DNA of 64,000 nt from Populus alba (Eukaryota > Streptophyta > Magnoliopsida > Malpighiales > Salicaceae): NCBI RefSeq assembly GCF_005239225.2, contig NC_133286.1:19420572-19484571 (forward strand). Direction: 5' to 3'. A program made the position numbers and the translations under genes. A model generated the notes under the pieces. That model did not search any database and was not told where the DNA came from. It saw nothing but the letters and a program-made list of their open reading frames with translations. This document shows positions 33,927 to 55,640 of this stretch, piece by piece (position 1 is the stretch's first letter; the number at the start of each line of letters is the position of its first letter).

Positions 33927-34984
33927 GTTTGGTATAGGGGCTGATTTACCTAAAACTTAACAATATATAATAGTTTCTAATAGAATCCATGTTCAACCAC
34001 TTTTTGGCTCTTCAAAGCAACTTGCAAACTTCTTTTTATCTGACTCAGGAACTCGGCCCGCTCAGCTTAAACCATGTTCCAAACTTAAATGTTAAACTAA
34101 TCAGGGGCCTTTCATGCTACTTCAAAAGCTTATAGAATCCAGCCCTAAATACAATCTCCAGAGAGAGTTTAGGTCAAAACATGCTATCAAATCATCCTAA
34201 CGTTACAGCTTGCAATATCGTATTGCGTCTCCACGTTAACAGTGCTTAAAATACAAGAAGATAAAGGCTCAAAACCAAAGAGTCAATTCAGGTAGGAATA
34301 AAAATAAGGAGTCCCGTTTCCTAGTGGTTGTGCGTGATGGCGTCCGGCCCTGTAGTTAGGTTACATCACTTTGACAAAGAAATGGTCTCCCCGGGCGGGT
34401 TTAATTATAATTCATTGAAAATTTGTGAGAGGGACATTTGCTTTGTTTTTCTCTTACAGTTTATGAACAGAGCTTGATTAGTCGATCCTAGGCTTCAAAT
34501 TAAATTCTAGAAGGCACTGTAGAATCAAATTTCAATTCAAAGTGGCCAATTCTCCGTCGTCGTCGCCGCCGTCGTCATCACATATTAATATCCACTTTAG
34601 TGGTACCAAATTACCAATTTATTATTTTCGTGGAAGAGAATGGTGGAGATTGAAAGGTCTTCCGTATGTGATCTTGTTTTCAAGGATGCACACAGGGAAT
34701 AAATGGCACATGCCTGATCTCTCCACACTAGCTTCCTTGGTAACTTTTCAGGCAAAAAAAGATGCCATGGATTCTTAACTGGCCTTTGATACTCGTATGG
34801 GGGGATGAGATAAAGAAGAATTTTCATTTTTTTTTATACTGAAAATACTATTCTGGCATATTTTAATTCATAAGATAATCTTTTCCCTCCTTTTCAATAT
34901 CTGATATTTATCCTTTACATGGATATTTAACAAATCCTCCCACGTATAAGTTCGGTTCATTCAAACACAAGTTTCCGTTTAATG
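33927..34984. other. Spacer without recognised gene
   Basis: A short GC-rich patch at 34310-34400 stands out from the AT-rich surroundings but I do not recognise it. The open frame near 34542-34778 starts without ATG context and looks non-coding. Confidence 0.45.
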
Positions 34985-35212
34985 AAAATATTTAACAATT
35001 CAACCATTCAGATGGTGGTCTAGTGGTAAGAGCTTTGAACTAAGAGGTTTGCTCCCTTTGTGATCTCAGGTTCGAGCCTTAGGTTGCTTATATGATGGTC
35101 ACTAGAGGCTTACATGGCCGTTAACTTCAGGACCCGTGGAATTAATCGAGGTACGCGCAAGCTGACCCGGATACCCACGTTAAACTAAATAAAAAAATAT
35201 TTAACAATTCAA
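34985..35212 (+). mobile_element. Nearly intact tRNA-derived SINE with 19-bp target-site duplication
   Basis: The element body (about 35004-35193) has an A box, GGTGGTCTAGTGGTAAG (35013-35029), a B box, GGTTCGAGCC (35070-35079), and the common 3' domain GTACGCGCAAGCTGACCCGG. It ends in a short A-rich tail. Flanks are direct repeats AAAATATTTAACAATTCAA at 34985-35003 and 35194-35212. Perfect target duplications point to a fairly recent insertion. Confidence 0.92.
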
Positions 35213-36917
35213 GTGGGATGTCTGGAATTTATAGCCCAACTCTTTTACCTAACTGTGAAAAAGCAGATAAAAAGTCATAACAGTTCAACCTTTGATGCTT
35301 GTTTGTCAAGGAACTGTTCATGTTTGGGAAGATACATGGCCTTCGTGTTCGTGTTGGATTTGCGCGCACAATTCGAGGACAATATCCATAGCTTCTAATA
35401 TTGAAAGGAAAATACTTTTTTATAAATTAAGCTAATTTTTTATTTGATTGAAAAGTATTTTTTATTGATAAATTTTATTAATGATAAATAAAAAAATTGA
35501 AAAGTGGATTAAAAAAGAATATTTTTCTACTTAGTTTTTTTTTTAATTAACGTTTAATTAATTCGCATGCTCGTCCCGTCACCTGTCAGGGTGGATGGCA
35601 AACGAGCTTTTTGTCTTCGACAAGCAAGAATAGCTTTTTATCCAAGAATGGATGGCATGGTTATTTACAGCCATCCGATGAAGTTTTTTTGACTCTTCAA
35701 TAGACAAGTGTTTCAAACAGTCAATGCTTTTATCGCGTAGTTAAACCACAGGCCGGACAATTTCTTTTTTAATATAAAAAATATATTCAGATGACAATTG
35801 ACATTGATATTTTTAAATAAGTAGTAATAATTTAAGACTTATGTGGCAGAAAGTAATTGTATGCACTGTTAAAGCATCGATTTTGAAAGCAAATTAAATA
35901 AATATCCTAAAACGAGCATTTAATTTTTATATTCAACCAATTAATTTAATTTAAAAAATTCTTTAAAAAACTAAATTCAATATAAAATAAAAAACAAAAG
36001 ATATTTCATGTCATTTTTTAAATCGATAAAAAATATAATAGAAAATAGAAAACAAATTGCTACTAATCTCCAATTAAAATAAACATATAGTGAAAAAAGG
36101 TTTAGATCAAACGAGCTAGTATGAGTAATTAAAAGAAACCACATGTATTATTAAAGTAGCGACCCGGAAAGTAAACCAAACAAAATGCTTCAAAATGAGC
36201 ACCGAATGCTTATATACAATCATTTAATTTAATTCAAAAAAAAATATTTAAAAAATAAATAAATTTAAAAAAAGACAGAGAAAACACATGTAATAGCTTA
36301 TGTCATTTTTAGAATCACTGAGAATCTTAAAAAACAAAAATTAGACCTGATTTCCAACTAAATAAACACCAAATAGAAAAGGCTCCAAATCAACCCACCG
36401 AGTTGATCCAAGTTTTAAAACTATGGGTCATGTGATATTTATATAAAAATGAGCTTAAAATATGAAGAAATTAAAAAAAAAATAGCTAAAAATACAAAAA
36501 AAAAAAAAACAAAACAAAACAAACTCAGGTGGACCTTTCAAACCCTGATTAATTTATCAAACCTGTAATCTGTTAAATCTTATACTCAAGTTCAATTAAA
36601 AATCTTAACATCCAACCAATTTAATGTTGAGGAATTATTTTGAGATAAAAAAATCAATTTTTAAAGATTCTCTAGGAAAAATATAAAAAAAAAACTAAAA
36701 AATAATGAAAATGTAAAAAAAATGATTTTAAAAACCACATAAAAAATAATATATATAACAAAAAAAGAATGATACTTCAATCAACTTAATCAATTTGATA
36801 ATAATTAATGAGCTCTATAAAAATAACAATAATACCCTTGCTATTAAAATCACTGAATTTTGAAATAAGAGGTAAAATAGTAAAAATATTATTTCAATCC
36901 AAAGTAAATTATATTTT
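35213..36917. other. AT-rich spacer, probable old retrotransposon debris
   Basis: No open frame with coding character. Phrases such as GGTCATGTGATATT and Lys/Asn-codon-rich A tracts resemble degraded LTR-element sequence, but no ends or domains could be defined. Confidence 0.4.
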
Positions 36918-38497
36918 TGTTAGAGAATACTATAAATCATATATTTAGATCTTATCTAATAGCTTAAGCTATTGAGTGGAGATGGTTATTTGATATGATA
37001 TTAGAGCATCGATGATCAAGTGGTCACGAGCTTAAATCTCATTATCCTCATTTATTTAATAAAAAACAAACACAATATGATATGAGCTTGTACAAGTTTT
37101 AAGTTCAAAATGCTTTTAATTGAAAAGGATGTGTTAAAGAATAATATAAATTATATCTTGAGACCTTACCAGTGGCGGAGCCAAAGTTTTTTCAATGAAG
37201 GGGCAAATTATTAATAAATACTATATTTATATAGATATGTATTAGAAATCAATTCAAAACATATATACTAATTCAAATAAAGTAAACTTAATTTAAAAAT
37301 ACTTTTAAACTAAAAAAACTTATATTATAACTGTTAGGGTTGATTTTAATATGACTTTTCTTTGAACTTGATGGAGTTACATGACTTGAAGCTTTGATTG
37401 ACTTTTCATCCTCGAGGGATTTACGCTTGAAATACTTATTTAGTGACATGTTAATTTAATATGAACCTGCTGGATTTTTTTTTATCATCACTAGTGTCTA
37501 CATAATAATTAACACAACTATACAATAATTCATTATTAAACAAAAGTTAGTTAAGTTACACAATAATTCTAAATCTTCTATGTGAAATTCACAGCAAAAT
37601 ACACATCAATTCATCAAAATCAAAATCTATTTCAATGCATATCTATATGCATATAATGAGTATGTTGATTAAATTAATCATTTCTAGATATTTAATTGAG
37701 AAGTAATGCCTAGTGTATGTGTAAGAGGAACAATTCTTGAAAAACATGATTTCTACTTGATATCTTACTTACAAACAAATCATGTAAAAATATTAAATTT
37801 CAATAAACTACTCTGTCAATGCAAGAGATGTCAAGAATAATGGTTTTGCATGAATATTTATTTATTTATTTATAATAAAAAAAATATTTAATTGATTAAA
37901 TTAGCAGATTTAAACATTTATTCTCAACATATTTAAACATATTCATATCAAAACCCCTAAATTATCATAAACCATAATATTTTTAATAACTAATTATAAA
38001 ATAATAAAATTAAAATTAAATAATAAAATAAATAGAAAAAATAAAGAAAATTTACCTAAAATATAAAGAAAAAAATAGAGTAATTGTTTAATTATATTTG
38101 ATGAGAAATTTACTAACAGGAAAGACAATAACAAGAACTCATAAAAAGAATAAAGTAGCATGGTAGCTCATGAAAATAACAAAACAACAAAGGCAAGAAC
38201 GCGAAATGCTCTTTGTTAGTTAGGGGACTCCATATTTTTAAGCTGGTCCCATTGATTTGATATAAAAACAAAAGGAAAATTGAGAAAAATTTGGGGAATG
38301 AGCTATGTGTGTGTGTGTATTATATTATAATAACAACTTTCCTTCTTCCGTGCAGTAAGAATTCACTAACGTAATATATTAATATTTAAAAAAAAAAAAA
38401 AAGATAAGAGGGCAATTGCCCTCTTTTGTTCCTCTGTGGCTCTACTACTGAATTTTACCTAACAACTTGAATTAATGGATTGAATTAGTTTTTTTAA
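36918..38497 (+). mobile_element. TRIM-like short-LTR element, split by a hAT-like insertion
   Basis: A 78-bp direct repeat starts TGTTAGAGAATACTATAAAT at 36918 and recurs as TGTTAAAGAATAATATAAAT at 37132. The first copy is followed at 36996 by TGATATTAGAGC, a mutated form of the TGGTATCAGAGC primer-binding site for initiator Met tRNA. A purine-rich stretch, TTGAAAAGGATG, precedes the second copy. The second repeat is interrupted at 37170 by a transposon and continues at 38459 (CTAACAACTTGAATTAATGG). Without the insertion the element is about 290 bp, in the range of terminal-repeat retrotransposons in miniature. It has no coding capacity. Confidence 0.6.
37170..38450. mobile_element. Non-autonomous hAT-like DNA transposon, 1281 bp
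   Basis: The ends are imperfect inverted repeats: CAGTGGCGGAGCCAAAG at the left and, read from the right end inward, CAGTAGTAGAGCCACAG. The flanking 8-bp sequences GACCTTAC (37162-37169) and AATTTTAC (38451-38458) agree at five positions and differ by transitions at the other three, fitting an old 8-bp target duplication. Removing the element restores the short LTR of the host element. No transposase frame is present. The hAT assignment rests on the CAG terminus and 8-bp duplication. Confidence 0.65.
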
Positions 38498-38903
38498 TAT
38501 TTTGAATTACAAAATTGATTTGTGTAAATTTAACTTTTGATTTTAATAAAAAAAATCAAAATATTATTATTTTGATAAAAAAAGAAATAGAAATTTTTAA
38601 CGACCTAAAAATAATAATGAATAAATTACTAGATGGAATCCTCAAGTCCGGTCGTTTTATAACAATGATTCGTCGAGGAGACACGGGTGCTGGGGGCTAC
38701 ATGAGATGCCCGCACCTTTTATGAGCGTGGCAGTGGCCACGCAAGCTAACCCCACTTTTGTTTTCTCGGGTACAATCACTCAAATCCGCAAGATAACTAA
38801 ATTTGACAGAACTCGAGTGGTGACGAGGTATGATTGATGGCTACAACGTGCAAAGATTTCTGCTTACAAACGTGCAGCTTTTCCATCTTCTTTTTTTTTT
38901 TTT

Positions 38904-39055
38904 AGTGCACAGCACCTTTTTAAAATATATTTTTTTATTTTTAATATTAACATATTAAAATATTAAAAATATATTAATTTGATATTTTTTCATACAAAAA
39001 TATATTTTTAAAATACACCCAAACACAACAAAAAACACAAAACCAAACAGCCTAG
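38904..39055. repeat. Dispersed AT-rich MITE-like repeat
   Basis: The central motif TTATTTTTAATATTAACATA followed by ATTAATTTGATAT and an end rich in ACCCAAACACAA is shared with 22910-23060. Weaker relatives lie at 12525, 40185 and 55775. The copies have no coding capacity, and their left and right parts are partly complementary, consistent with a fold-back element family. Confidence 0.5.
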
Positions 39056-39431
39056 AAGAAGGCAGCATTTCGTATTGTGTTAAAAATTATTTTTTAAAGT
39101 ATTTTTTTATCTGAAATGTATCAAAAAAATTATTTTTAATATCAAGATATTAAAATAATATAAAATCATAAAAAATTAATATGAAACAATTTTTTTTTTG
39201 GGAAACACTGTTTGGCCTGGCCTACGTTTTCAAACAGTGTCTAAGAACCTATTTATTTTTTAATTTTAAATATTTTTTTAAAATTAGATTTATTTTCTTT
39301 AAATTATTTTTTTTTATTTTTAAATATTTTGATATATTAATATCAAAAATAATTTGTTTTATAACAACATATTATTTTAATATATTAAATAAAAATAAAT
39401 AAATAAATAAAAATCCATCGCAACACCAAAC

Positions 39432-39821
39432 CGGATAGCATTCGAAAGTCTTTCTAGCCAAAATGGCTTGTCGTTTTTTCAACGGCTCTTGCGCAAGGAA
39501 CCGACGTCCTTCCCTTTTCTACTCTTTTTCGTCGGTGGCTTTTGTTTCGTTGTTGGAGTCCACATTGGACAGCGGTTAACTATAAGCGCTGCTGACTCCA
39601 ATGCATATACAATGCCAAAGTGCTTTTCCCACGAAAATGAGTTAAAGAAAAGAGTCCTCTTCTGGTCCACAGGCAACACTGTTTCCTATGCATACCAAAA
39701 AATAGTATTATTTTCATACCTGGTCGTCAGACCATCACTCGTTTTTGGATATGGATCCCATGCATGTGGCCATGATCAAACCCAAAATTATCACTGCAGT
39801 AGAATAAATGTTTTATGACGT
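39432..39821 (+). other. Possible broken or partial gene, unrecognised
   Basis: One frame is open through 39468-39821 and encodes a hydrophobic, membrane-like segment, PFLLFFVGGFCFVVGVHIG, followed by polar sequence. Base composition is much more gene-like than its surroundings. The only nearby ATG (39463) is in another frame and ends after 38 codons, so the N-terminus is either frameshifted or spliced. I do not recognise the family. It may be a decayed fragment of a membrane-anchored protein gene. Confidence 0.3.
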
Positions 39822-41019
39822 GGCGGGCTTAATCTATGGCCTTTATTTAACCAAAAAAAATATTTAAAAAAATGATATATTTATCAATTATAATTTATAA
39901 AATAAAAATTATTTATAGTTAATAAAAAATATAAGAACAAAATAAAGATTAAACAAGGCTTATACATGAAACTATATGATTATGCACTCTGATATTATGC
40001 TTCCACGTGTTTTAGTGGGAATCATCCCACAATCGTGGATTATTTCTCCATTCTCCACCGACGTCGTTGTCAAATACATTGCGAGTCAGTATCAATGTTA
40101 ATCAACTTAGATAAACAGTTTCCCTTGATGTTGTTCAAAATTAACATTACTAAGCAATTATTTTAAGATTGATTGGAAGTATGATTAGAGTAATTTTTTA
40201 AAATGTTTTTTATTTAAAAATATATTAAAATAATATATATTTTTAATTATTTTTAAAATCAATACATCAAAATGATTTAAAATCACCAAAAAGTATTAAT
40301 TTGAAATAAAAATAATAAAATAAATTTAATTTAAAAAAAAATACTTAAAAAAAACAAATAGGGATTTAATGGTTTAGAGTTTATTGAAAAGAAAACGCTT
40401 TCATTAGATTTTATTTATTTTTAATTAAAGAGAACTTCAGTCTCTGCTTCTAAGGATGGCATTTTAGTGGTTTTTCAATTAATAAAATAGGCCGTACATG
40501 GCAAATATAAGATTAATTTATTCTGTAATAAACACACCATCATGCATGATTCAGGCAAATCTTTTTTCTACATGAACAGGGTCTTAGATGCACAAAAATA
40601 GAACAAAATTTATTCAATACAGTTCACCTTCTCTCTTGCTTGTGTATATGGAACCCTAATTGCACGTAAAAATTAATTGCGCATGAATATAAGATATAAA
40701 AGATGTCTTTCAATACCATTTCGATTCATGTCACTTTGTTTATTTGCTAGCAATTTAACCCATGTTTTGCTTCGAGTTATAATTTTTTTTCAAAAAAATA
40801 TAAGATATACAAGTTGCTTTCATATGCCTTTTACATTAAAAAAATTAAAATATAAATTGAAAAGCATATACAACTAAGATCAAAATATTCCATAATATAA
40901 AATGAAACGTATATTTGATTATGTTTACTGAACTTATTTATTTAAATAAATAAAATATAAATTCACACCTTTTTAAACTCATGATTTAAAAGATTAATAT
41001 AAATAAGACTGGCTTAAAA

Positions 41020-42070
41020 AACTCTCGCCTTAAAAAATATTACACAAGATTGCACACATCAACAATATAATTTAAAAATAAATATTTTTTATTTAAAAAA
41101 TAAACTGCACTTGTATGAAAAAATTATTGATTAATTAGAATAATACCTTGAGAAATGGAATATATAGAATTAGAACAACTAAAAAAATTTATATTAAAAA
41201 GAAGCGTGCATAAAATATGATCTAGATCACGAGACCAAGATAAATTTATAGAAAAAACTTAAAGATAATCACAAAATCAATATTAGAAAAAATATAATAC
41301 AAAACAATAAGATCATATGAAAGTCAATTCTCAACAAATTAAATATCAAAAAATAAAACCGGTAAAATAAATGATTACATGAAAGAATTGAAAAAAAAAC
41401 AGGTGAGAAATAGCATTAATCAGAGGGATAGAATTTTAACTGAAGGGTTGAATTGAATTGAAAAAATAGCTATAATAAAAAGAAAAAAAAATTAAAGGAA
41501 TGAGGGTCAAGCCAACAAAAATAAAACAATAAAAAATTTGATTAAAGAATGAAAAATTGACTTAATAATCTTACACCCTAAAAAAATATTACGCATGGCT
41601 GAACACAAAAAAAAAATATTATTTTTAAAAATAAAATTTATTTGTACAAAACAAAAAAATATAAATGAACTAGAATAACATTTTGAAAAATCAAATACAA
41701 ACAAGACAATTGTTTTTTAAAAAACTTACATTATAAAAAAAAAACATGCAAAACCTGTGATATTGAAAAAACTCATAAAGATAATATTTTTTTAAAAAAA
41801 CCAATACAGAATGATAAGACCACACAAAGTCAGATCTCTAACAAATAAAATGTTGAAAGATGAAACTATGAAAAAAATCAATCGCGTAAAAGGATTTAAA
41901 AAAATAAGGGTGAAAATAAAAATAAAAATAATCAGAGGGCAAACAAAATTTTTTAATTGGAGAGCTAAATTGAATTGAAAAATATTTTTAACAAAAAGAA
42001 AAATTAAATTAGAAAAATGAGGGTCAAATTAAAAAAAAAAAAAACAATAAAAGCTTTGATCGAATAATGA
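41020..42070. repeat. Diverged tandem duplication of about 550 bp
   Basis: Two successive blocks (about 41020-41565 and 41570-42070) share ordered motifs: AAAAAATATTAC at the start, an AT-rich middle, ATAAGA(T/C)CA(T/C)A, AATCAGAGGG and AAATTGAATTGAAAAA, then AATGAGGGTCAA. Similarity is moderate. A partial third block may follow to about 42260. It could be satellite-like or retroelement UTR repeats. Confidence 0.55.
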
Positions 42071-44734
42071 AATTAAAAGCTAAAAAAACTTTAACAAGAG
42101 AATAAAGAAAAAAAAGAAGAGCAGGGACCAAAATAAAAAAACAAAACACACAAAAATTGTAATTCAATGACTAAATAGAAAAGGAACAAAACTTTTATAA
42201 AAAGAATAAAAACAAAATAAAAAATTAACCGAATGAGGACTGGAATTGAAAAAAAAAAAAACAATTATGCACTTTACCTGCAAGGAAAGAGAAAAGAAGG
42301 GGAACAAAAGAAACAACCTCTAGCGACAACCTAACCATCATACGCCAAACCACATGGAAGAGGACACGAAGGCACATCAAAAAAGGCGACAAAAGATGAA
42401 GTTTGGTTATTGGATAATGACACACATGTAATCTAAATGGTGTGACGTTATCCATTTGTTAGTGTGCAGCATACGCTAACAACTTTTTTTATTTAAAAAT
42501 TCAAAAAACAACAAGAAAATACCAAAATGTTCATCATAACCCATGTAAACCATTGTGAAAAAAAATATCTAAACATACACATTATTTTTTGTCTTTTCCA
42601 GTTACAAAAAAAATGATATTCAATTTGCATGAATTGCTTTTATTCGGTTTCCTTTTTATTTTTGAATTCAAAATAACAAATCTAGTTATCACGATAGCGA
42701 TGAGAACTCATAAATAAATAAATAAATAAGTCCACTTTCTTTACTTGCGAAGAAACAATTCTTAGTGATTAAAGAAATAATTTAAAATTGATAATTTTCT
42801 TTTTTTAATTATCATAAATAAATTTATATTTTTTTGTAAACAAGAGATTTTTTGTCTTGTGTTGTTAGATGACTAAGGAGCTCCAACTCCACCGTGCTTA
42901 ATTGAAAAGTGACAACTATTGTAAAAAAATATTCCACAAAAATAGTAGATTTTTATTTGGTACGCTTTTTATAAATTTATTTAAGTTATTTAAAAATTTT
43001 TTGATTTATATAAAGTTATTATAAATAAATCTTCACTCAAGTAAAAAATTTAATGCAAATTTAAGTCAAAATTTTAACTTAACCAAGAATTAAAATCTTA
43101 ACGTTTTCTAACTTATACTATTAGTCATTTTCACTAAACATAGTTTATTTATAAAAAAAAGTTTTAAATCATGACTTAGATTAAAAAATTATTTTTTTAT
43201 AAGTGATGTCAAACATACTCTTCATCGATAAATATTCTCCATTGATTAGAGACCCCATGAAGGTGAAGAATCGCCGCCCCGAATTCAGTTTTACCGCTAC
43301 CCTACTCCATAGCCCTCGAAGGTAAATTGCAAGGCTCTATCCCCGCCCCCATCGGGGCTTCAATTTCTAGTAAAGTCCGGCGAAGTTAGTTATTTTTTTC
43401 AACTCATGATATAATATATTTTTAATTTCTAACTAAAGACAAATAAAAAAAATATTTTTTTTTAAAAATAATTTTGAATTTCTAAATCTAAAATATACTA
43501 TTTGCAAACACAACAAATATAATATAAATAAAAGATCAATATCCGAATGATTTATAATATTACCTTTCAAATAAATAAACTGCAAATTAAGAAAAGAGTT
43601 AATGATAAATTATGAAGCTATATTAAAACAAGAAATTTTAACCGGATAGATTTGAGTTTGTTTTTTTAAAAATTACTAGCTCGAGTTTTATAAATTTTAG
43701 GGCTACTACATGTTTATATAATTATTAATTATAGGTTATATGAAATTAGTTGAAATATATATAAGTTGATTTAAATATTTATATTAATTTAAAAAAAATA
43801 AAAAAAGTTTTTTTTTTTAACCCCATCTATCTATGTCTTTATGGGGATTTAAAAATCTCGATAGCCGTCTCTGTTGAATAAAACCCAGGCGGAGCCAAAT
43901 GACACTAACACCGGCTCTCTAACTAACATAACCACGGGTGCTTACGACGCTCCCTCAGCACCACCACCAATAAATGGACGAAACACCTATCTCACCGAAT
44001 CTAGAATTTCACTGCTCACTATTTTCATTTTTCAAAAAATAAAAATAAAAATAGTGATTGATTGACAATTTCCAAAATAAATAAATAAATTAAGGAAACG
44101 CAAAAAAATAAAAATAAAATAAAATCCAGAACGGTATAGTCCACAGCAAAGCATCCTAATTAATCCTCACACACCACCATTTTTTCAATAAAAAACTCCC
44201 TCTCTCTTCTTTTCTCTCTGTCTGCTTGTTTTTGCTTAATCACGATCAAAAGCAAAGCACCAAATTTTACTGTTTTAGAGAGAGGAAAAAAGAAGAAGAA
44301 GAAGGGCAGTCCAAGTTAGCATTATTCCTGGACCACCTGGCGATCGTACGAGCTAAGAGTTGAAGGTGGCTGATCCTCTGCTCGCCACGCCACAATTACA
44401 CAGTGATTCGCCAATCAAAGTCATTCTCACGAATTTCGAGAAATCCAATTCTATTTTAACTGATTCGGTCCGCTCCCCGCTGATTTCTTTCATCCGGAGT
44501 TCAATTCTAGAGAGAGGTTGATACTGATAGGATCTTGGAAGGAAAGGCAAGTTTTGTTTGATGTGAAGTTTTGGTGTTTGCTTGGATTTTGGATGTTATA
44601 GTTGTTTAGAGCTGAAGGAAGTTTTTTGTTGGTGTTAGTCCTTTATATAGATATTTTGGAGATTTGGATTCGCAGTCAGAGAAGAAAGGAGAGATTTAGT
44701 GAGAGAGAGAGATTAGAATCTAAAATTAGTCGAA

Positions 44735-53777
<9,043 letters not shown>

Positions 53778-54554
53778 TCATACATACAAGTCTCGTAATC
53801 TTTGTAAAGAAAAATGTTCAATATATTTTTTTCTTCCTTTTCCCTTCTTGAACCCTCTTCCATAGGAAAAGCAGGGGGAGAAGTTCGGGAAAATCTTTCT
53901 GTCCTAGACAGGCAATAAAAAAGCTAGGCTGTTACCTTAGTAACCAATTTTAGTTGCATGAGAAAGATGAGTCTTTCTATCTTTAAATAGACTTTCTTGT
54001 ATTTCAATGATTTTGGCCCTCTTGTTTTGTTTATTTATTTATTCATTTTTCTATCTGTATGATACTGAGGATTTTAAATCCTCTTGTTTAATAATGTAAT
54101 ATCATGTAATCAAGTACAAGTTACTTACCAAGTTTTAGGGTATATGCGTCGGACTTGCTAAGATGTGGAAGGCTCCATTTTCATTGGAAGGCCACTTAAC
54201 ATTGAAATCAGTTCTTTGAGGCTGCTTGGCATGTGTTGCTGTGTAGAACTCTTTGAAATCTTGATACGCAGAATCTCTTCTAACGTTTTGCTTTCATAAA
54301 CCTTGGAAGGCCACTTAACTTATTTCTGTCGATTTTTAGTTCTTTGCCTTGTTAAATTTTGTTCATTCATGAAGTGAAATGGAAGTTTTCATAGATGTGG
54401 TTTGTGAGCTACTACTGTATGAACTCCAACCTCTCCTGTTCTCCTCTCGCAGATTGGCGTGGGTGTATCCTGCGAATTATAGTTGTCGGGTCTAGAAAAT
54501 GGCTCGGATTGTTGTGTCATTGAATCAACTCTTAATGTTTATTTAATATATTTT

Positions 54555-54712
54555 TTTAATTAACGAGGATGTTTGGATTAGTTTACGTGTATTTTAATTA
54601 ATTTTATGGATCTTAAAATTAATGATTATATAAATTTTTAATGACTGTGATTTATGGGACTTGAACTGATGATCTTTAAAAAATAAATATAAAACCTAAC
54701 TAAGTGATATTC
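54555..54712 (-). repeat. Decayed SINE, reverse orientation
   Basis: The plus strand matches the reverse complement of the SINEs at 35004 and 55456 almost base for base when C-to-T and G-to-A changes are allowed. Intact GTGTCCGGGCCAGCTTGCGC corresponds to ATGTTTGGATTAGTTTACGT. The B-box region remains as GACTTGAACTGATGATC at 54657-54673. It is less decayed than the copy at 16510. Confidence 0.75.
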
Positions 54713-55455
54713 TTAGAATATCTCATAAAGTTTATGGGATGTAGTTAGTTTTAGATCTAGTTTGAATAAAGATTAATCGGTAAATGCTTTCTTTATTGAA
54801 CTTGAAATTTGACTTGGATAAAATTTCGAGCAAGTATTTTGAGCCAGCGTTTTAGGCTGGGTTTCACAATTATGCTAGTTTATCGACCACCTTCATTAAC
54901 CGCCGGAAAATTCTTCATCTGACAAGAAATAAGGCTGGTTCCCACTAGTTCTCAGCCGATGTTTCCCACTTTCTCACAACCAGGAAAGTGAGACTTCGTG
55001 TGGTCTCATTCTTGCTTTCCTCCTTTGTTTTTTCCCTTTCAGCAATTTGTGAAAAAGGTGATGCCACCTGATCATTTGATTTTGACGTGCTTGTAAAACG
55101 CTGGTCGTGGTTGATAATGAACTGGTGTTGTTGGCATGTTTTGTTCCATAACATTCTAGTTCTTTTTCTTTTTCTTTTTTTAAAGGGAGAGCAATTAATT
55201 CTCCTGTCAATTTCATTGATGAACGTGAGAGAATGCAGCGGGCAATGGAGATTTATTTTTATTTTTATTTATTAAAAGACTGGAAAATCGAAGAGTTGGC
55301 TATCAACGAGGCTTCTAAAAGAAAGTTAAAACTGATAAACTAGCAATTTCGTTTTTCACTCCGAGAAATACAACAGGAAATTAATTTATAATTTTTTATT
55401 ATAGAGAAAAAATCAAAACAGGATTGTTAGAAACAAGCATATTAAATATACAAAC

Positions 55456-55640
55456 CATCTAGGTGGTGCCAGTAGTAAGAATTTGAAACCAAGAGGTTTG
55501 TTCCCCTTGTGGTCTCAGGTTCGAGCTCTAGGTTGTTCATATGATGGCTACTAGAGGCTTACATGGTCGTTAACTTCAGGGTCCGTGGAATTAATCGAGA
55601 TGCACACAAGCTGGCCCGAATACCTACATTAAACTAAAAA
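55456..55640 (+). mobile_element. tRNA-derived SINE, moderately diverged
   Basis: Same family as the copy at 35004: A box region GGTGGTGCCAGTAGTAAG (55463-55480), B box GGTTCGAGCTC (55519-55529), shared middle ACTAGAGGCTTACATGGTCG and 3' domain CACACAAGCTGGCCCGA, then an A-rich tail. A clear target duplication is not visible, so it is older than the 35-kb copy. Confidence 0.88.

Larger units (their letters stand above)
38498..44734. other. Long AT-rich, repeat-dominated spacer and GBA2 leader
   Basis: No supported protein gene. It contains dispersed AT-rich repeats (38904-39055, 39080-39405, 40185-40345), a possible broken gene near 39430-39820, a tandem duplication at 41-42 kb, and a GC-rich patch at 43255-43385 that looks like a dispersed repeat. 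44160-44734 is the probable promoter and 5' leader of the glucosylceramidase gene, with CT-rich and GAA-rich tracts. Confidence 0.5.

Noticed and set aside
43255..43385. GC-rich patch as a promoter or RNA gene
   Set aside because: It resembles a dispersed plant repeat with CCCCGCCCCCATCGGGG-type sequence. No promoter or tRNA/snRNA features were seen.
54945..55275. Overlapping frames downstream of GBA2
   Set aside because: Low-complexity Lys/Glu or Leu/Phe content on both strands; no gene evidence.
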